Source of the DNA: Diplolepis rosae
Taxonomy: Eukaryota; Arthropoda; Insecta; Hymenoptera; Diplolepididae
Assembly: GCA_030998225.1 (NCBI GenBank)
Contig: JAPYXD010000727.1
Span: forward strand, 3,906,001 to 3,970,000
Reading direction: 5' to 3'
Length of the DNA stretch: 64,000 nt
Shown here: positions 35,048-48,535 of the stretch, one piece after another
Position numbering within the stretch: the first letter of the stretch is position 1
Layout: every line of letters starts with the position of its first letter
Notes under the pieces: generated by a model
Told to the model about the DNA's origin: nothing
What the model saw: only the letters and a program-made list of their open reading frames with translations
The model's database searches: none
Position numbers and translations under genes: made by a program

Positions 35048-35261
35048 ATGTACTTACAGTTTTGAACGTTCATTGAACGATGGAAACATTTTTTTTTAAA
35101 ACTAAATGATTCGTTTTTGGTCCAGAAAATTAAAAAAATAGTGTATTGTTCATGAACGATTGTATATTTGAAGGGTCCTAAATATAAATATAATAAATAA
35201 TTTTTTTAAGGAAAAAAATTTTTTGTCATCGTTCAATGAACGTTCAAAACTGTAAGTACAT
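35048..35261. repeat. inverted-repeat element with nested palindromic arms
   Basis: The arms ATGTACTTACAGTTTTGAAC and GTTCAAAACTGTAAGTACAT are perfect over about 35 bp, and each arm includes the sub-palindrome GAACGTTCATTGAACG. The total length is 214 bp. Confidence 0.7.
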
Positions 35262-36649
35262 TTCTCAATCACAGGTTGATAAAGATATACAATAGTAGAG
35301 TTCCGTTATCACGGTAAGTGATACACTTTTCTAATGATCGACATAATTGACTAAAACGATTTTAAAAAATTAGTTATAAGTTTTTATTGAATTTTCATTA
35401 ATGACCATTCAAAAACTTTCAAGTAATGTATAGCATTTAAGGTCACGAATTAGGATCTTCGTTGATTCTCGCTTAATATCTTAATATCTGCGAGGAATAA
35501 ATTTAAATTATGGGGGTCACAAGTAAAAGTGTTTACAACATTTGTTATAATGAATTCATAGTGATTCAAAATAAACTTAATTGATATCCAATTATGTTTA
35601 TGACTTAAAATATTTAATTAATATCTATATGTCACATAACTTGTGAAATATTTTATCTTACACAAGTTATTTCAAAATTTGAGGCCCTGACAATCAAAAA
35701 TGGTATCTTAATTATTATGTGTATGATTCAATACCAGAATCTTAATAATTTTAATTGCTCAGATTAAATAAAATTAAATAAAATGCAGATTGCTGACTGA
35801 TATGGCTTAAAAAACATGAATAATTCTCATAATTCCTTCCTGTGGATTGTATGACAGAGTCATAAAACGTTATATCATTTTATTACTAATTAGCCACTAT
35901 TGTGCAGTGATAAACCTGCAGGAATATTTGCGGTGATTTTTTGAAAGTTTATCAATTTAATTTAATTGGACTTTTAAGCAGTTAGTTTTCTAGGTTTTAG
36001 TTTAATTATAGTATCAAATACAAAGAAATTAAAGTTTGATGGAGGTTACCATCAAAGTGTCTATCCTTATTCAAAGAATAACGTATTGTACTGGTTACTA
36101 TTTGTATTCTTCTCAGCATAATATAGATAATAAGAAGTACGATATATTATTTTTTGAATGAAGATAAGCATTTTGATGGTTACTTCTTACATATTTTATC
36201 TGATTAACTTCCAGTTAATTTGAGACTCACTATACCCCCGTATTTTGAAGGGCTGATTACGAATATGATAATAAAAATACCCGCAAATTTGATTTTCAAG
36301 GTCAAAACTAAAAAAATGTTTTCAAGAAGTTTTTTCATTTTATGTCGATAAATATTGATCTAAGAAAAAAATATTTTTCACAAAAGTTATAGCGGATGAA
36401 AAGGACTATCTTTAAGGTTCCACTCGTTTTTTCCCTAAAACTATTATTTTTCGAGAAAAATGAGATTAAATAGAATCGAAGAGACGGCACACGGTGAGAA
36501 GTTTTTCTCAATTCAAATCATCCCATACTAAATGGAATCAGACTCCAATCTTCCGAATGAGTAATGGAGTAATCTCAAAGAAATTTTGATTCATACCGCG
36601 ATTACTTAAATTAACTTCCTGTACAATTATTAAGGAACTATGATTTGTA
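35262..36649. other. intron, largely unique
   Basis: A weak foldback (about 36044-36183, arms around TACCATCAAA and TTTGATGGTTA) is the only structure seen. No gene is recognised. Confidence 0.4.
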
Positions 36650-37285
36650 AACCTGTTTCACAATAGTATATTTCGTGTCAAGTGCGGAAAGGTGTATTTT
36701 AACGCAAGAGCGACTCGCGAAGAGGGCCGAGACGACACGAAGGAACCGAGGCGTCATCTCGGCCCTAGTTGCGAATCGCTCTTGTATTAAAATACGCCTT
36801 TCCGCACTTGATACGAAATATACTATTTTGTCCACCGTGCACCGAAAGTTAGCCTTGTCGTCGTTTTGCGTGCGAAAAGTTGATTTTCCTGCACTAGTGG
36901 GGTAAAATTTTAAGTTTGTTTTAATTTTTCGCTGATTTAAAATTTTACCGCACTAGTGCGTGAAAATAAACTTTTCGCACTCAAAACGACACCGACAAGG
37001 CTAACTTTTGGTGTACGGTGGACAAAAAATATCGTCCGTATCACGTGCAGAAAGACGTATTTTAACGCAAGAGCGAGTCGCAACGAGGGCCGAGGCGACA
37101 CGAAGGAACCGAGGCGTCGTCTCGGCCCTTAAATATTTTTTGTTCGCTGTACACCGAAAGTTAGTCTTGTCGACGTTTTGCGTGCGGAAAGTTGATTTTC
37201 CTGCACTAGTTGGGTAAAATCTACTTTCCGCACGCTAAACTACACCGAAAAGGATAACTTTCGGTGTATGGCGGACAAAAACAGT
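36650..37285. repeat. alternating palindromic units A-B-A'-B'
   Basis: Unit A (about 36656-36826) is a palindrome with arms GTGCGGAAAGG and CCTTTCCGCAC and a GGGCCGAG centre. Unit B (36828-37024) is a palindrome with ends TGTCCACCGTGCACCGAAAG and CTTTTGGTGTACGGTGGACA. A shortened A' (37026-37130) and B' (37131-37280) follow. All ORFs here on both strands are by-products. Confidence 0.75.
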
Positions 37286-38671
37286 TTTCTTACTGCTGCA
37301 AAATTACTAATATATAATTAGAGTTTAATGTTTTGAGATTTGTTGAAATGAAGTTTAAATTTTAAAGGAAATTATGTTTGATCAGAATATATAAAAGGTA
37401 GTACTAACAATTTAAAAGTTCAGTTCACCTCTTCTTCAGTTGCAACGTTTGCTCAGCATTTGTAATAGATGCAAATAGTGAGTTTAAATGTCCTTCTGAT
37501 TTCATCCACTCTTCATATCTCAGTACTCATAAACATTTGTCCCACTGATATGGATACAGAAATGCTTGTGCAAATATAGGGTTTCACGATGTCATGCTAA
37601 GGCATTAAAATGACAAGGGTCAGCTTTCGAGAAAGTAACTTAATACAACCCGTGTTAAGTTTTTGCAAACAAAAAATCGGACCAACTCATCGAGGAAAAT
37701 CCACTTTTGACTTTTATCTCAAAAATTTACGACTCATTTCGTCTTTCTATAATATTAAAATATTAACCAATTTGATTGATTGTGTTACAACGAAAAGAAT
37801 ATTACACAACATTTAAGGCCATCAAGTCTCTGGATTGTATTATGCCAAATGTACAAAATTGAACATATTCATTTTTTGATTAATTAGATTTTATGCGCAG
37901 CCCCCCAATCAACATGATTTCTGATTTGTATCGCTCTTCTATCACTTAGGATTGATTAATTTAAGAAGTAGCCTAGTTAATTTCAAATCCGTTTGAAATG
38001 TTATAGATATTTATTATCTATAATGTTTCTTTTCTTATAAACTTTTTTCTTATTTTAGTTCAGGGTAAAATGCTTATCGAATGTCCTACAACGAGCAGAA
38101 TTAATTAAAGCTACAATTCCTCGCATTATTTTCCTCGCTTGCGGTACTTAATTCTATGCAATTACGATGTTCGTTATGCAATTACTGTTTCAGTTGCCCC
38201 TTGCCTGCGCATCTGCACAAGATGTATATAACGCTTTCGCTAACATAATTTTGTTTACGAAAAAATAGTCAATCACAGCTGCTTCTTCTTCATTTTGTAT
38301 GTTTACAATTTTTTTTCACGTTTTCAATGCCAAATATGTTATAACCAAGTAAATATAAAATCGCAATTAGTGAATGTCGGTCTGTTTTAAATATATATTT
38401 AAAAAAATAGAAAAATACTAATACCAAGTTGGGAGCATGAACATTTGAATTCAGCCGCGAAATTACGAATTCATTTCAGCGAATCTCAAATATTTTTAAT
38501 TCACCCAAGCTAAGTAAAAGTTAGGAGCTCTTTTTAGATGAAAATAAATTTTCCAGCGAATATCCATTAAAATTATTATAAGGCTTGAAAAGAATTTAGT
38601 GTATTGTGAATTTTTATCACAGTTTTTTTAAAATTCTTTTCTTTTAATACACAAGAAATTAAAATTATCAC
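37286..38671. other. intron, no feature recognised
   Basis: Unique-looking AT-rich sequence without a convincing ORF or repeat. Confidence 0.5.
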
Positions 38672-39345
38672 TTAAGGTAGTTTTCATCCACAAAAATTAG
38701 ACCTTAGGCAAAAATAGATAATTTTGCTTTCAATAATAGCAATATTATTATTGAAGGGCTATTTTGAAAGAGAAAAGATTATTTTACATGAAAAAAATTT
38801 GAAACATAGAAAAATAATTTTATTAATAAATTTTATTTCTGACTCAACTTCTTTTCTTATCGCTTCTTACTAAATCTTAAAAAATTATGCGATTCTAATA
38901 AATCATGAATCATTTTTTCAGAGAAAAGATTTCCCACAACTTCACCGTTTCTGATTTTTAAAAATGAATTCTTTAATGGCTGAAATTATTAAAAAACATT
39001 TTCCAAAGCGAAATTTTTATAAACAAATTGCTGAATTCGATAATAATTTATTCATTTTCGAAAATTGGAAATGGTTAAGTTGTAGGGAATCTTTTTCTTG
39101 AAAAAGTGATTTGTAATTTATTAAAATCGCATAATTTTTTAAAATTTGGTAAGAAGCGATAAGAAAAACAGTTGGGGCAAAAATAAAATTTATTAATAAA
39201 ATTATTTTTCTGTATTTCAAATTTTTTTCATGTAAAATAATCTTTTCTCTTTGAAAATAGCCCTTCAATAATAATATTGTTATTCTTGAAAGCAAAATTA
39301 TCTATTTTTCCCTGAGGTTTAATTTTCGTGGATCAACTGCCTTAA
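38672..39345. repeat. TTAA-flanked palindromic MITE, copy 2 (uninterrupted)
   Basis: It is bounded by TTAA, with ends GGTAGTTTTCATCCAC and GTGGATCAACTGCC. At 674 bp it is the reference copy of the family and is almost fully self-complementary. Confidence 0.8.
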
Positions 39346-40205
39346 ATTACGAATGTCTTCAAAAAACAAAAATTGTGCTTATTCTATTTTATTTCATCGT
39401 GAAAATACATTTTCAGCGGAACATTATTGAAAATAAAATGGATCTTAAGGATTATCATACACGCTTAAATTACTTCTTAAAATATATGTCTCAAGCGACT
39501 TTAAGAAAGCTCCTTTAGAACTTTTCGTAATTAGTATTTTAATTTACTTTCACTCCAACAAGATGAGCTTTTTATCCCCATCCATGCCTTGGTGGTGTCT
39601 TAGAGATAATTAATTTCCATCGCATGATCTTGCTTTTTTCATTTCCTACATCGGTTCTTGTCAATTGATAAGTCACTTAAGTATCGATTTTTATCTGATC
39701 TAAAAACTCATTTGAGGTGTCTGTAAAACAGACATTAAGCTATAAAAATTGCGTGCTACTGAATTTTATTGTTAGAGCTACACTTTAAGGGGTTAGTCAC
39801 AATCAGAGGAGGGAGAAAAGCGTATTTTTTTCTCTTTGCTATATTCATATATTTTTTCAATAATTTCAGCATACGAAAGTATATAATTTTATTGATGCTT
39901 CGACAAAATTTGTTTGAAAAATAATTAAAAATGAAAGAAAAACACGTAGTTTGACGGAGAATGTTTTGCGAAAAAAGTTCTGCGGTGATCATTCCAGTTC
40001 CTCAATGGATTATTCGAAATTAAAAATCTCGAATTATTTCTTTAATTTATTAGTTTCTACGGTGCTGGATCGTAGCTTGTCAAAAAATAAATTTTTTCAT
40101 AAAATGGTAATTTGTCAAACTTAGACGTTCGGTTTTCGTTAAAAAAATCACCCGTTTTTTTCTAATTAAAGAAAAAGTTTTTTAAACGATTTTCGAGTGA
40201 TCGTA
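39346..40205. other. intron, no firm feature
   Basis: A possible degenerate repeat starts near 39785 and may continue after the MITE at 40485-40670. No gene is recognised. Confidence 0.35.
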
Positions 40206-40484
40206 CACGGAGAAACTTTTTATATCAATTTTTACTATAGTATATTTCAATTTAGGGAAAAACGTACCACTTTGAGAATTTTTGTTAGTAAAAATACTAA
40301 ACTTTATAATAATGATATGAAACTTCAGTATAAACTATAGTAAAATTTGCTATGAGCTACGCTGAAGTTTCATATGATTATTATAAAGTTTAGTATTTTT
40401 ACCAACAAAAATTCTCAAACTGATACGTTTTTCCCTAAATTGAAAAATACTATAGTAAAAAGTGATATAAAAAGTTTCTCCGTG
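40206..40484. repeat. CACGGAGAAAC palindromic MITE
   Basis: The ends are CACGGAGAAACT and AGTTTCTCCGTG. At 279 bp it is nearly a perfect palindrome, and very close to the copy at 30098-30369. Confidence 0.8.
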
Positions 40485-41119
40485 CAGTCATCGATTTATT
40501 AAAAGGTGGTTTCGAGAAAAACGGATTTAAAGTTTTAAGTATAGCTTAGATGTGAATGAAATTTTTGTTTGTCTACTAATATAGCTCAGTTAATTTTGCT
40601 TGGATCGACTTTAAATTTGGAGAGCATATTTTTAAGGTGTTACACTATAAGAATATGCAAAAACCCAAAAATCGTTAAGGACGATCTTTGACATAATATT
40701 TTTGCTTTCAATGCATATTCCGTTCATAAATTATTTTAACTTTCATGATTCTCTTGAATTCATTGTATTTTGCCCGAATTTTTCGAATATAGAGCCAAAA
40801 AAGCTGGAAAATAGGAGACAAGAGTTAGTTATGCTAAAAGTGCATAAGCGTGTAATTGTAAATTAGCTTTCTTCTTCAGTGCGTTTGGCAAGCTTTACTT
40901 TCTAGAAGGTTGTTTTATGCTCTGGTTGCCTTTTCACGTTTGTTTCTTTGATGTTACGCGAAGTTGTAATTATGAAAGGTATATTTTCAGCAACAATTGT
41001 ACAGTGTTACATATGAAAAATTGTATTTCCTCAAGTTTAAAAAATTAGATTTAACTTTACCAACTTGATTGACTAATTAAGCTGTTTCTTCAAAATTCGA
41101 ATGAATTTATTCTTATTTC
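40485..41119. other. intron, no firm feature
   Basis: AT-rich sequence. Nothing I can name. Confidence 0.4.
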
Positions 41120-41344
41120 ATAATTTTATAGTGAAATTTAAATTTCATATTAAATTTAATAACTTTTCAATCAAATATATTAAAATTAAAAAACATTGTT
41201 AAAATATATAAACATACGTATTAAAATTCAAATAAAAGTTTGTATTTTTTAAGATGAAAGTATATTAAATTTATTATATGTTACTGAAAAAAAAAAACTT
41301 CCATTACATGTAATGGAAGTTTAATAAAGAAATTTTCAACAGTG
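41120..41344. repeat. CACTGTTAG-TIR MITE, inverted partial copy
   Basis: The right side carries the ACATGT-centred palindrome and ends AAATTTTCAACAGTG. The left end is not identifiable. Confidence 0.6.
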
Positions 41345-42275
41345 ATACTCAACATATAAAATTCTTCAAAAAAATTGTCTTAAAATATTAGACGCAGAGA
41401 GGTTATACTTTTGATATTATTCAAACTCCAATTCTTTGCCTCAAGTATTTTCTATATATTGGTATCCAAATTATTAAAAATTTTAATGACAAAAGGTAGT
41501 TGCCGAAAAGTAACTAGAAAAGTGCAGCTGTGAATACTAAGAGAGAATATAGAGTAGAAAATAATCGCTTTTAAAATACTATTCAGAATAAATTAATATC
41601 TTTCATTCATGCGCACGTGCAACATTGTAAACACGACATAAACTTCTTTCAGAAATAAGTTCACATTATGTAACTGGAGAATTATATCCATCATATTTAT
41701 TTAATTTTACATTATGACTAACGCTTGCATCCATCCCATTTTTCGCGGGATACTCTTTTTTTCGAGTCAAAAAAGCGAACCCGTGGAAGTTTTCAAAATC
41801 TCGCTTTATCGTGTGAAACTCCTTTTTTTCTAACATACAAATTTTTTTATTTTTTTAACAAGTTAATTTGAAACTTTAGAATGAACAATACAGCGAATAT
41901 CACTCAAAAAATCAAACAGTAACATCGCAAAGTTTTACAAATTTCTAAAATCAAAGCCCGAATTACTACATAAAATCGGTGGAAAAGACAAATAGAATAA
42001 AAAAACTAGAAGTGGTGAAAATATTGTCATCGAGGATTCAGAATTTTCATATGATGACGGCGATGATAACGATGATGAATACGCCATGGATATTAATTGA
42101 ACATAATTCACACATATATTTTTGTATTCATATAAGATATCAAATTCACTTTCATCAAAAAACTTAATTGTAAAATCATCCTGTTTTTATCCTGTTTTTT
42201 TTAAAACCATATCCCGCGAAATGCCCAGTTTTTTGACATTTATCCTGTTTTCGACCCGAAAAAGATGCGAACCTT
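41345..42275. other. intron with a possible inverted repeat
   Basis: TTCGCGGGATA (about 41743) and TATCCCGCGAA (about 42211) are inverted and could be ends of a decayed element. No gene is seen. Confidence 0.35.
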
Positions 42276-42567
42276 CACTGTTAGAAATTTCTGTATTAAA
42301 CTTCCATTACATGTAATGTAAGTGTTTTTCAGTAACGTATATTAAATTTAAAATACTTCCATCTTAAAAAATACAAACTTTTATTTGAATTTTAATACAC
42401 ATGTTTATTTATTTAAATAATGTCTGTAAATTTTAGTATATTCTTATTGATTATTTATTAAATTTAATATAAATGTATATTAATATTTCATAATATAAAA
42501 ATCTATTAATTTTAATTTACCACTTGTATATTAAAGTCTATTAAAATTAATAAGATTTTTAACAGTT
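42276..42567. repeat. CACTGTTAG-TIR MITE
   Basis: The left end is CACTGTTAGAAATTTCTG and the right end TTTTTAACAGTT. The ACATGT-centred palindrome is present with one change. Confidence 0.75.
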
Positions 42568-42620
42568 TGATACTATGTTGTTGTTCATAATTGGCTTTAG
42601 GGTCCAGAAATGATAACTCA

Positions 42621-44113
42621 CACGGAGAAACTCTTCATTGCAAAATTTAGTATTATTATATTTATTTTTACTAAAAGTCAATAGGAAACGAGGATATAAC
42701 GTCACTTTTTTAGAAATTACTATTTTGAATATTAAACTATGGAGTTACTAATAATTTTGTAATAGTTAATTTGGCATGGGGTCAGTTTTTTTGCGTATTT
42801 TTTTATGTGATAAAACACATAAAAAATACAGAAGGCAAACGTTTCGGCCACAAATGGGGGCCCTCTTCAGTGCCAATTAGCTTAATTGTCTTATTGTGGG
42901 TCAATAAAACAATGAACACGTACGGTAACATGTCATGATATAATGTTACTAATAATATTGGAGAAAATGGTGATACAATTGTACTTATGCCTAAAAACAA
43001 AAGCAAGTTTTATTAATTGAAATAATAAAATCGTAATCGACACATCGAACGAATTATATTGAAGTAAACCCAATAAATGTTTCATTAATTGCTAAAAAAG
43101 AATGTTAAGTTTACAAAAGACAATAGTAAAGTTACATCTGTCTAACCGAATTACCATAGTCTTTTGGAGATAGTGGAACCATATTTATAACTTTTCCTAT
43201 CGAAAATAGGAAATAATTGCACCTCCATGATATAAAAAAATCAGTCATTCGTAAATTTTACCATAATTCTTATTAGATTTTGTGAGCTACATAGAGAGAG
43301 AGTATTTATAAACATAGTTACATACTTACATACAGATACACGTATATATATATCAATATAAATAATAAACATACCAATGCACGCTCAAATACTAATTCAA
43401 CGCAACTTAACCTAACTGCACAACGCACACATTCATAAACGCATCGCAGTAATATGACAATTACAATGTAGCAACTTCATTATATACTGAACTGTGAAAA
43501 CTTTTAGGATTTGTGAGGAAAAGCTCGGTAGTCCCTCTGCTAGAAAAAATCGTAAGTTAGAAAAGCGCCATATTCAAATGTAAAAAAATATATTTCTATA
43601 TCGGCTACCGACAAATAATCATAACGAGCACATGGAGCGATTCTCGGGTAATATCAGAAACGTCCGGCGTATCTGACGTCACTCGGCAGTACATTTAATA
43701 TTTCCAATGGGAATTTTGACAACATACTCTTCCAATATATAATGTATTTGATTGCAAAATATTCAAGTCTTTCTCTCTTCATTGTTCATTACTATTGACA
43801 ATGATAATTTCTCTAAACTATTTTGCAATTCATATTATTCAAAAGACCAATTCTTGCATAGATAGTTTCACTTTTTATTTATACAGGTATCACTTATTTC
43901 TAGTTTCAATTTGCCATCAAAGATATTGATCTTTACAACTTTCAATGGTAATTTATAAAGTTGCACTATATTTACAATTGGTTCAGAAAATGTATTTCCT
44001 CCTACTGCTATGGTAAATAAAACTAGTTTTGTTACTATATCCTCGCTTCCTATTGACTTTTAGTAAAAATAAATATAATAATACTAAATTTTACAATGAA
44101 GAGTTTCTCCGTA
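42621..44113. repeat. CACGGAGAAAC element, 1.5-kb form
   Basis: The ends CACGGAGAAACTCTTCATTG and CAATGAAGAGTTTCTCCGTA are inverted over about 80 bp. CA flanks both sides (42619-42620, 44114-44115). The interior includes a TA-rich microsatellite (about 43345-43365) and a decayed hammerhead-like hairpin on the minus strand (42842-42870). Confidence 0.7.
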
Positions 44114-44130
44114 CAGGAAGTTATATACTG

Positions 44131-44170
44131 TCAAACGTTTCGACTCTGATCGGAGTCCTCATCAGTGATC
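44131..44170 (-). ncRNA. degenerate hammerhead-ribozyme-like motif
   Basis: On the minus strand CTGATGA and GAAA flank a five-pair stem GACTC/GAGTC, followed by ACGTT. Stem I keeps three pairs. Relative to the copies at 56.3 and 57.06 kb one stem-II pair has changed from G-C to A-U on both sides. Confidence 0.35.
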
Positions 44171-45373
44171 TTTATTTCTAAAATATCAAAACTTTGGATT
44201 AATATTGTACATATGAGCCCTATCTTGGAATAAACGTTGGTAATGTGAAAATTGTAAAAGAATTTTTTGAAAAAATTCTAAAATGTCGTGAGAAAATTTA
44301 CATAAGATTGTACAGAAAACATCGATAAATTACCTAGAAACTTCCTCACGAATGACAATAAAATTCTATCACATAAATGTAAGATACATACACTAACAAC
44401 TAGTATATATTTGTGCCTAAAAGTCACCGTTTTTAACAATCTTAATTATAACTCATTTGTAGATTTTTAATAAAGTTTAATTGTTTCTCAAAGATTATTC
44501 TGCATAGTTTGAATACATATTCACTGTTTGAAGTAATAATATGTTTTTAGCAAAATTAACTTTCCCAGAGGATTTTAGATGTTTATAAAAATCCGTGGTA
44601 TTAAATTCTGAAAACAAAGAGAATTCCACCTCTAGTGATGACGGTTCACTAATCATAAAAGTTTATCTGTATCAGTAACGCTCTCATCTTCTCATTGTCT
44701 CCCTCGTTCGATCTACATTCGTTGCTCACGGTTGCTTCCAGCTGCATTTGCAATGCTCAGTAACTCAATTCATCCCGTGGCAGTCAGCATCAAATGTTAG
44801 GACGAGGCTTTGAATTGGTTATTGTTGTTTACGTAATGTTTACGTAAGCCAAGTATTTGAATGTAAGTGTAGCAGTATAGAGAAGCATAGACAGCAGTTG
44901 GTACCACATTCACACTTATATGCTTATTCACGTTCATTCAGAGTTGTCAGCAACTTGCTTAAATTTTCAGTGAAGCCGTTTCCTTACCTTAACACGTTTG
45001 TTCTCAACGCCATACTATTCCATCGCGTTATTGAATCTCGCGCTTTCAAAATTTACGATAATACCGCAGATTTCCCCAAACTACTTTGAATCTCATGAAA
45101 TCCCTTAGAGTGTCGATTATCATTCCGAAACCGTTGTTCTCACTTGTAATCTTATTCGAACAAATCATTGGGGAAATTAGTAGAAACGGGCACGAAATAG
45201 ACATATCAGTTATCGCAAAATTCAATATCATTATGCTTGTCTGAAAACTTTTGACATTCAACAAATAAACAAGGATTTTTACATATTATGTTCACAATCA
45301 CATCATCATCAATGAGAAAGTATTCATTTTTTAATGGATTTAACTTTACCAATTTTGATCAATTCTCAATATT
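44171..45373. other. intron, no feature recognised
   Basis: Unique-looking. The part at 44680-45100 is less AT-rich. No gene is seen. Confidence 0.5.
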
Positions 45374-45667
45374 CACTGTTAAAAATCTTATTAATTTTGA
45401 TAGACTTTAATATACAAGTGGTAAATTAATATTGATATAGATTTGTATATTATGAAAAATTAATATACATTCATATTAAATTTAGTAACTATTCAATAAA
45501 AATATACTAAAATTAACAAGCAGTATTAGAATAAATACACATTTGTATTAAAATTCAAATAAAAGTTTGTATTTTTTAGGATGGAAATATTTTAAATTTA
45601 ATATACGTTACTGAAAAAAACTTTCATTATATGTAATGGAAGTTTAATACAGAAATTTCTAACAGTG
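45374..45667. repeat. CACTGTTAG-TIR MITE, inverted copy
   Basis: The ends are CACTGTTAAAAATC and TTTCTAACAGTG. It is 294 bp, in inverted orientation relative to the copy at 42276. Confidence 0.75.
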
Positions 45668-45673
45668 TTTTAA

Positions 45674-46529
45674 GGGGATCCGCCACCTTTAATATTTTTA
45701 TTTTTTGACTTTTGACCTTCCATATAATTTTTTATATGTTTAGTACCTTTATTTAGAAACGTTTTAGGGACTTTCGAAAATTCCAGCACCTTTATGTATT
45801 TTTAAACTAAAAATTTTGAGCTTTTTGGGCATTTTTTTGACATTTTCTGACTTTGAATAACTTTTTTGTTTGTAAACCAATTGTAATTATTATATTTTTA
45901 TTTTGTTCCTTACAACGTGTAGCAACTTTATGAGTGAGGAAAATAAGGTAACATGACTGTAAAAAAAGTTACAAATAAATTAAAATGAAAATATTTAAAA
46001 ATATTTAAAAAAAAATATTTTTAGTTATTATTTTAGCTAGAGTGCTTTCCATACCCAAAAATATTGATAATATAACGAAGAATAAATGGTAAAAATTTCA
46101 AAGGCCTGTGTCTAATACTTTATTATTTAATTCAAAGATATGTTGCAACAAACACGGAAAATTACAATTTGCGGAAAACGTAGTTTAAAGTAAAGTCTTG
46201 TAGTGAAGCCTTAATACTCACTATCAAAACTCCCCTGCTTCATACACGGTTCCTTCTTCAGCAATTTTGTCATACTATTTTCCATATAATTCAGAAATAT
46301 TAGTAAATGAATAAACAAACTACTTTGTGTAAAAAGCTAATTTTCACTAAAAACGCGTTATTCGTAAATCCTAGTAACTTTAAATTTCACTTATTTGTCC
46401 AAGAAAAAAAAATGATATTGCCTTGAAAATTTACACACATACTCAGAAAAGTATAGAGAATAAAAAAATAACATTTTTGGAAAATGCCAAAATAATCAAA
46501 AATATACCAATTAAAAGTAGGGGATCCCC
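45674..46529. repeat. GGATCCGCCAC-type foldback, most complete copy
   Basis: The ends are GGGGATCCGCCACC and AAAGTAGGGGATCCCC, 856 bp in all. It serves as the reference for the family. Confidence 0.7.
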
Positions 46530-47880
46530 ATAAGATTTTCTAAATGAGAAAAAAATGAATATTTTTAGTGATTTGAACAAGATTATGATGGATGTTCAAA
46601 ATACTTATAATTTTTGACTTAAAATCACCTTCAGCTACAAAATGGTTTCGTAGCGACCTATGTAATTATTCACGTGGTCAGTTATGAATTATTACTTGTT
46701 ATATTATCCACTCTAGGATGTTTTTCTCTGCTGAACTAATTAGTAATTGCTATATGAATTTCAAGTTGGAAAATACCTCTGCCATTGTTCGCTCAAATTT
46801 TTAATAAGCATATTCTGTAATTTTCTCAATAAATAGGTTAAAAAAAAAAGAGAACAATAAATGCTAATGAATTTTTTGATCATTCCAGTTCTGTATTGAC
46901 GTTGTGGCGAGTTATTTTTCGCTAAACTAAGTAAATAGATTTGTTTCTAGTTTTGTAATGTTGCTTCAAAGATTGTACAGTTTCCAATGTTTTTCTACGT
47001 ATAACTTCTATTCGAGTTTTGTAATCTCAGTGAATGTATGAAAAGTTGTTCTTTGTGTGTGAAAAACGGGAAAAATGTCTATATTCTACTCTCCGAGGTC
47101 ATATGAGTTGAAAAGCAAGGAATTATTAGACATAATTCAAGATCGCTAACGGGGACGTTTGTATATAGTAATGATTCGAATTAATCTTCTGATCAACTCG
47201 ATCGCTATTCCTATTTGTATATAAAATATGCATTATCCATCTTACTGTATTTATAATAAATGCAGCAGTAGCGAGTTTCATTTGTTATGTGAGTAAACAA
47301 CCTCGAGAACGAAAGAATTTCCACGCCAAGTTGCACCGACGTGCCCCATTGCATTTGTTGGCGTTTTGTCGTGTGCAGATTTTATTATCAAAAGCTTTTT
47401 CGAGAAATATATTGAAAAGTTACTTGTAACTGGGAAAGGAAGAGAACTCGTTTCGCAAAAACTTCTCATTTCATGTTTTCATTCTTTTCCGTGCATTCGA
47501 GACCCATCGACATTCGGTTATTTGCAATCTTTGTATGCTCGACCAACGTTCAAGAGAACCGCAATAGAGGGAATCTGTCGATTGAAGCCGAAACCGAATC
47601 CGGTTGAATCAGGCGAATAAATTGACATGGCTTTCACATATTCTGATGCTTGTAGAGATTGTATACTTGCTCAGATCTCTTTCACTAGTTCGATACTTTT
47701 TCATTAAAATCCCAAAATTGTGTGTTTATGTTCCTCCCGGCGCTTCTTTTTAATCTGTGGATAATTTCAAATATCTCTCGGAAAATGTAATTTATTGCAT
47801 TATACTTACATTCATTAAAGAAATATGATTTGAAAAATACATAGACATTATCTGAAACTTTTAATGTGTCCTTGAATACT
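46530..47880. other. intron, no feature recognised
   Basis: Unique-looking sequence. The ORF at 47366-47620 has no motif I recognise. Confidence 0.5.
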
Positions 47881-48058
47881 TATACTATTAGAAATTTATA
47901 CCGTAATTTTCCGAAACACGTGACTGGAGTTTTATTCAGTTATAGTTACGTAAAATTAAGATAGAATTTCAGAAAATTCAGTTACTTTTTAGTAAATTTA
48001 AGAAACAATTTCTTGATTTTTAGATAGAAAGTGTTGAATATTTTAATACTTGTATCTG

Positions 48059-48329
48059 CTCTCTAAATTTGAATCAGTCAAAATCTACTGATTATCAGTG
48101 AAATTTGACTGATTCAAATAGCTAAAAAGAGGTTACTGTAAATCAGTCAAATTTCACTGATTTCTTCAGTGAAAAGTAACTGATTTAACAGTGGAAAATA
48201 TTGTTTTCACTAATTAAACAGTGAAAATTAACTGATTTAACAGTGAAAAACATTTTTCACTGATGAATCAGTGAAAGGGCAAGTCACTGATTCAATCAGT
48301 AAAAATTTGACTGATTCAGATTTAGAGAG
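48059..48329. repeat. CTCTCTAAA-end MITE, first tandem unit
   Basis: It is 271 bp, with ends CTCTCTAAATTTGAATCAG and CTGATTCAGATTTAGAGAG. Confidence 0.75.
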
Positions 48330-48535
48330 TGTAACAGGAATAATTTGACGTTTGGGATACACTGTTAGAAATTTATACCGTAATTTTCCGAAACACGTGA
48401 TTGGAGTTTTATTCAGTTATAGTTACGTAAAATTAAGATAGAATTTCAGAAAATTCAGTTACTTTTTAGTAAATTTAAGAAACAATTTCTTGATTTTTAG
48501 ATAGAAAGTGTTGAATATTTTAATACTTGTATCTG

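Larger units (their letters stand above)
42585..44170 (-). mobile_element. hammerhead-bearing element, interrupted copy
   Basis: The left remnant AATTGGCTTTAGGGTCCA (42590-42607) and the right remnant with the ribozyme-like motif (44131-44170) match one arm of the element at 56235-57211. A CACGGAG element is inserted between them. Confidence 0.55.

Noticed and set aside
36638..37217. ORFs on both strands with SSAER and QER motifs
   Set aside because: They mirror each other because the DNA is palindromic; composition follows the repeat.
42842..42870. Third hammerhead motif
   Set aside because: The core reads CTGAAGA and the stem is asymmetric, so it cannot be called a ribozyme; kept only as part of the signature comparison.
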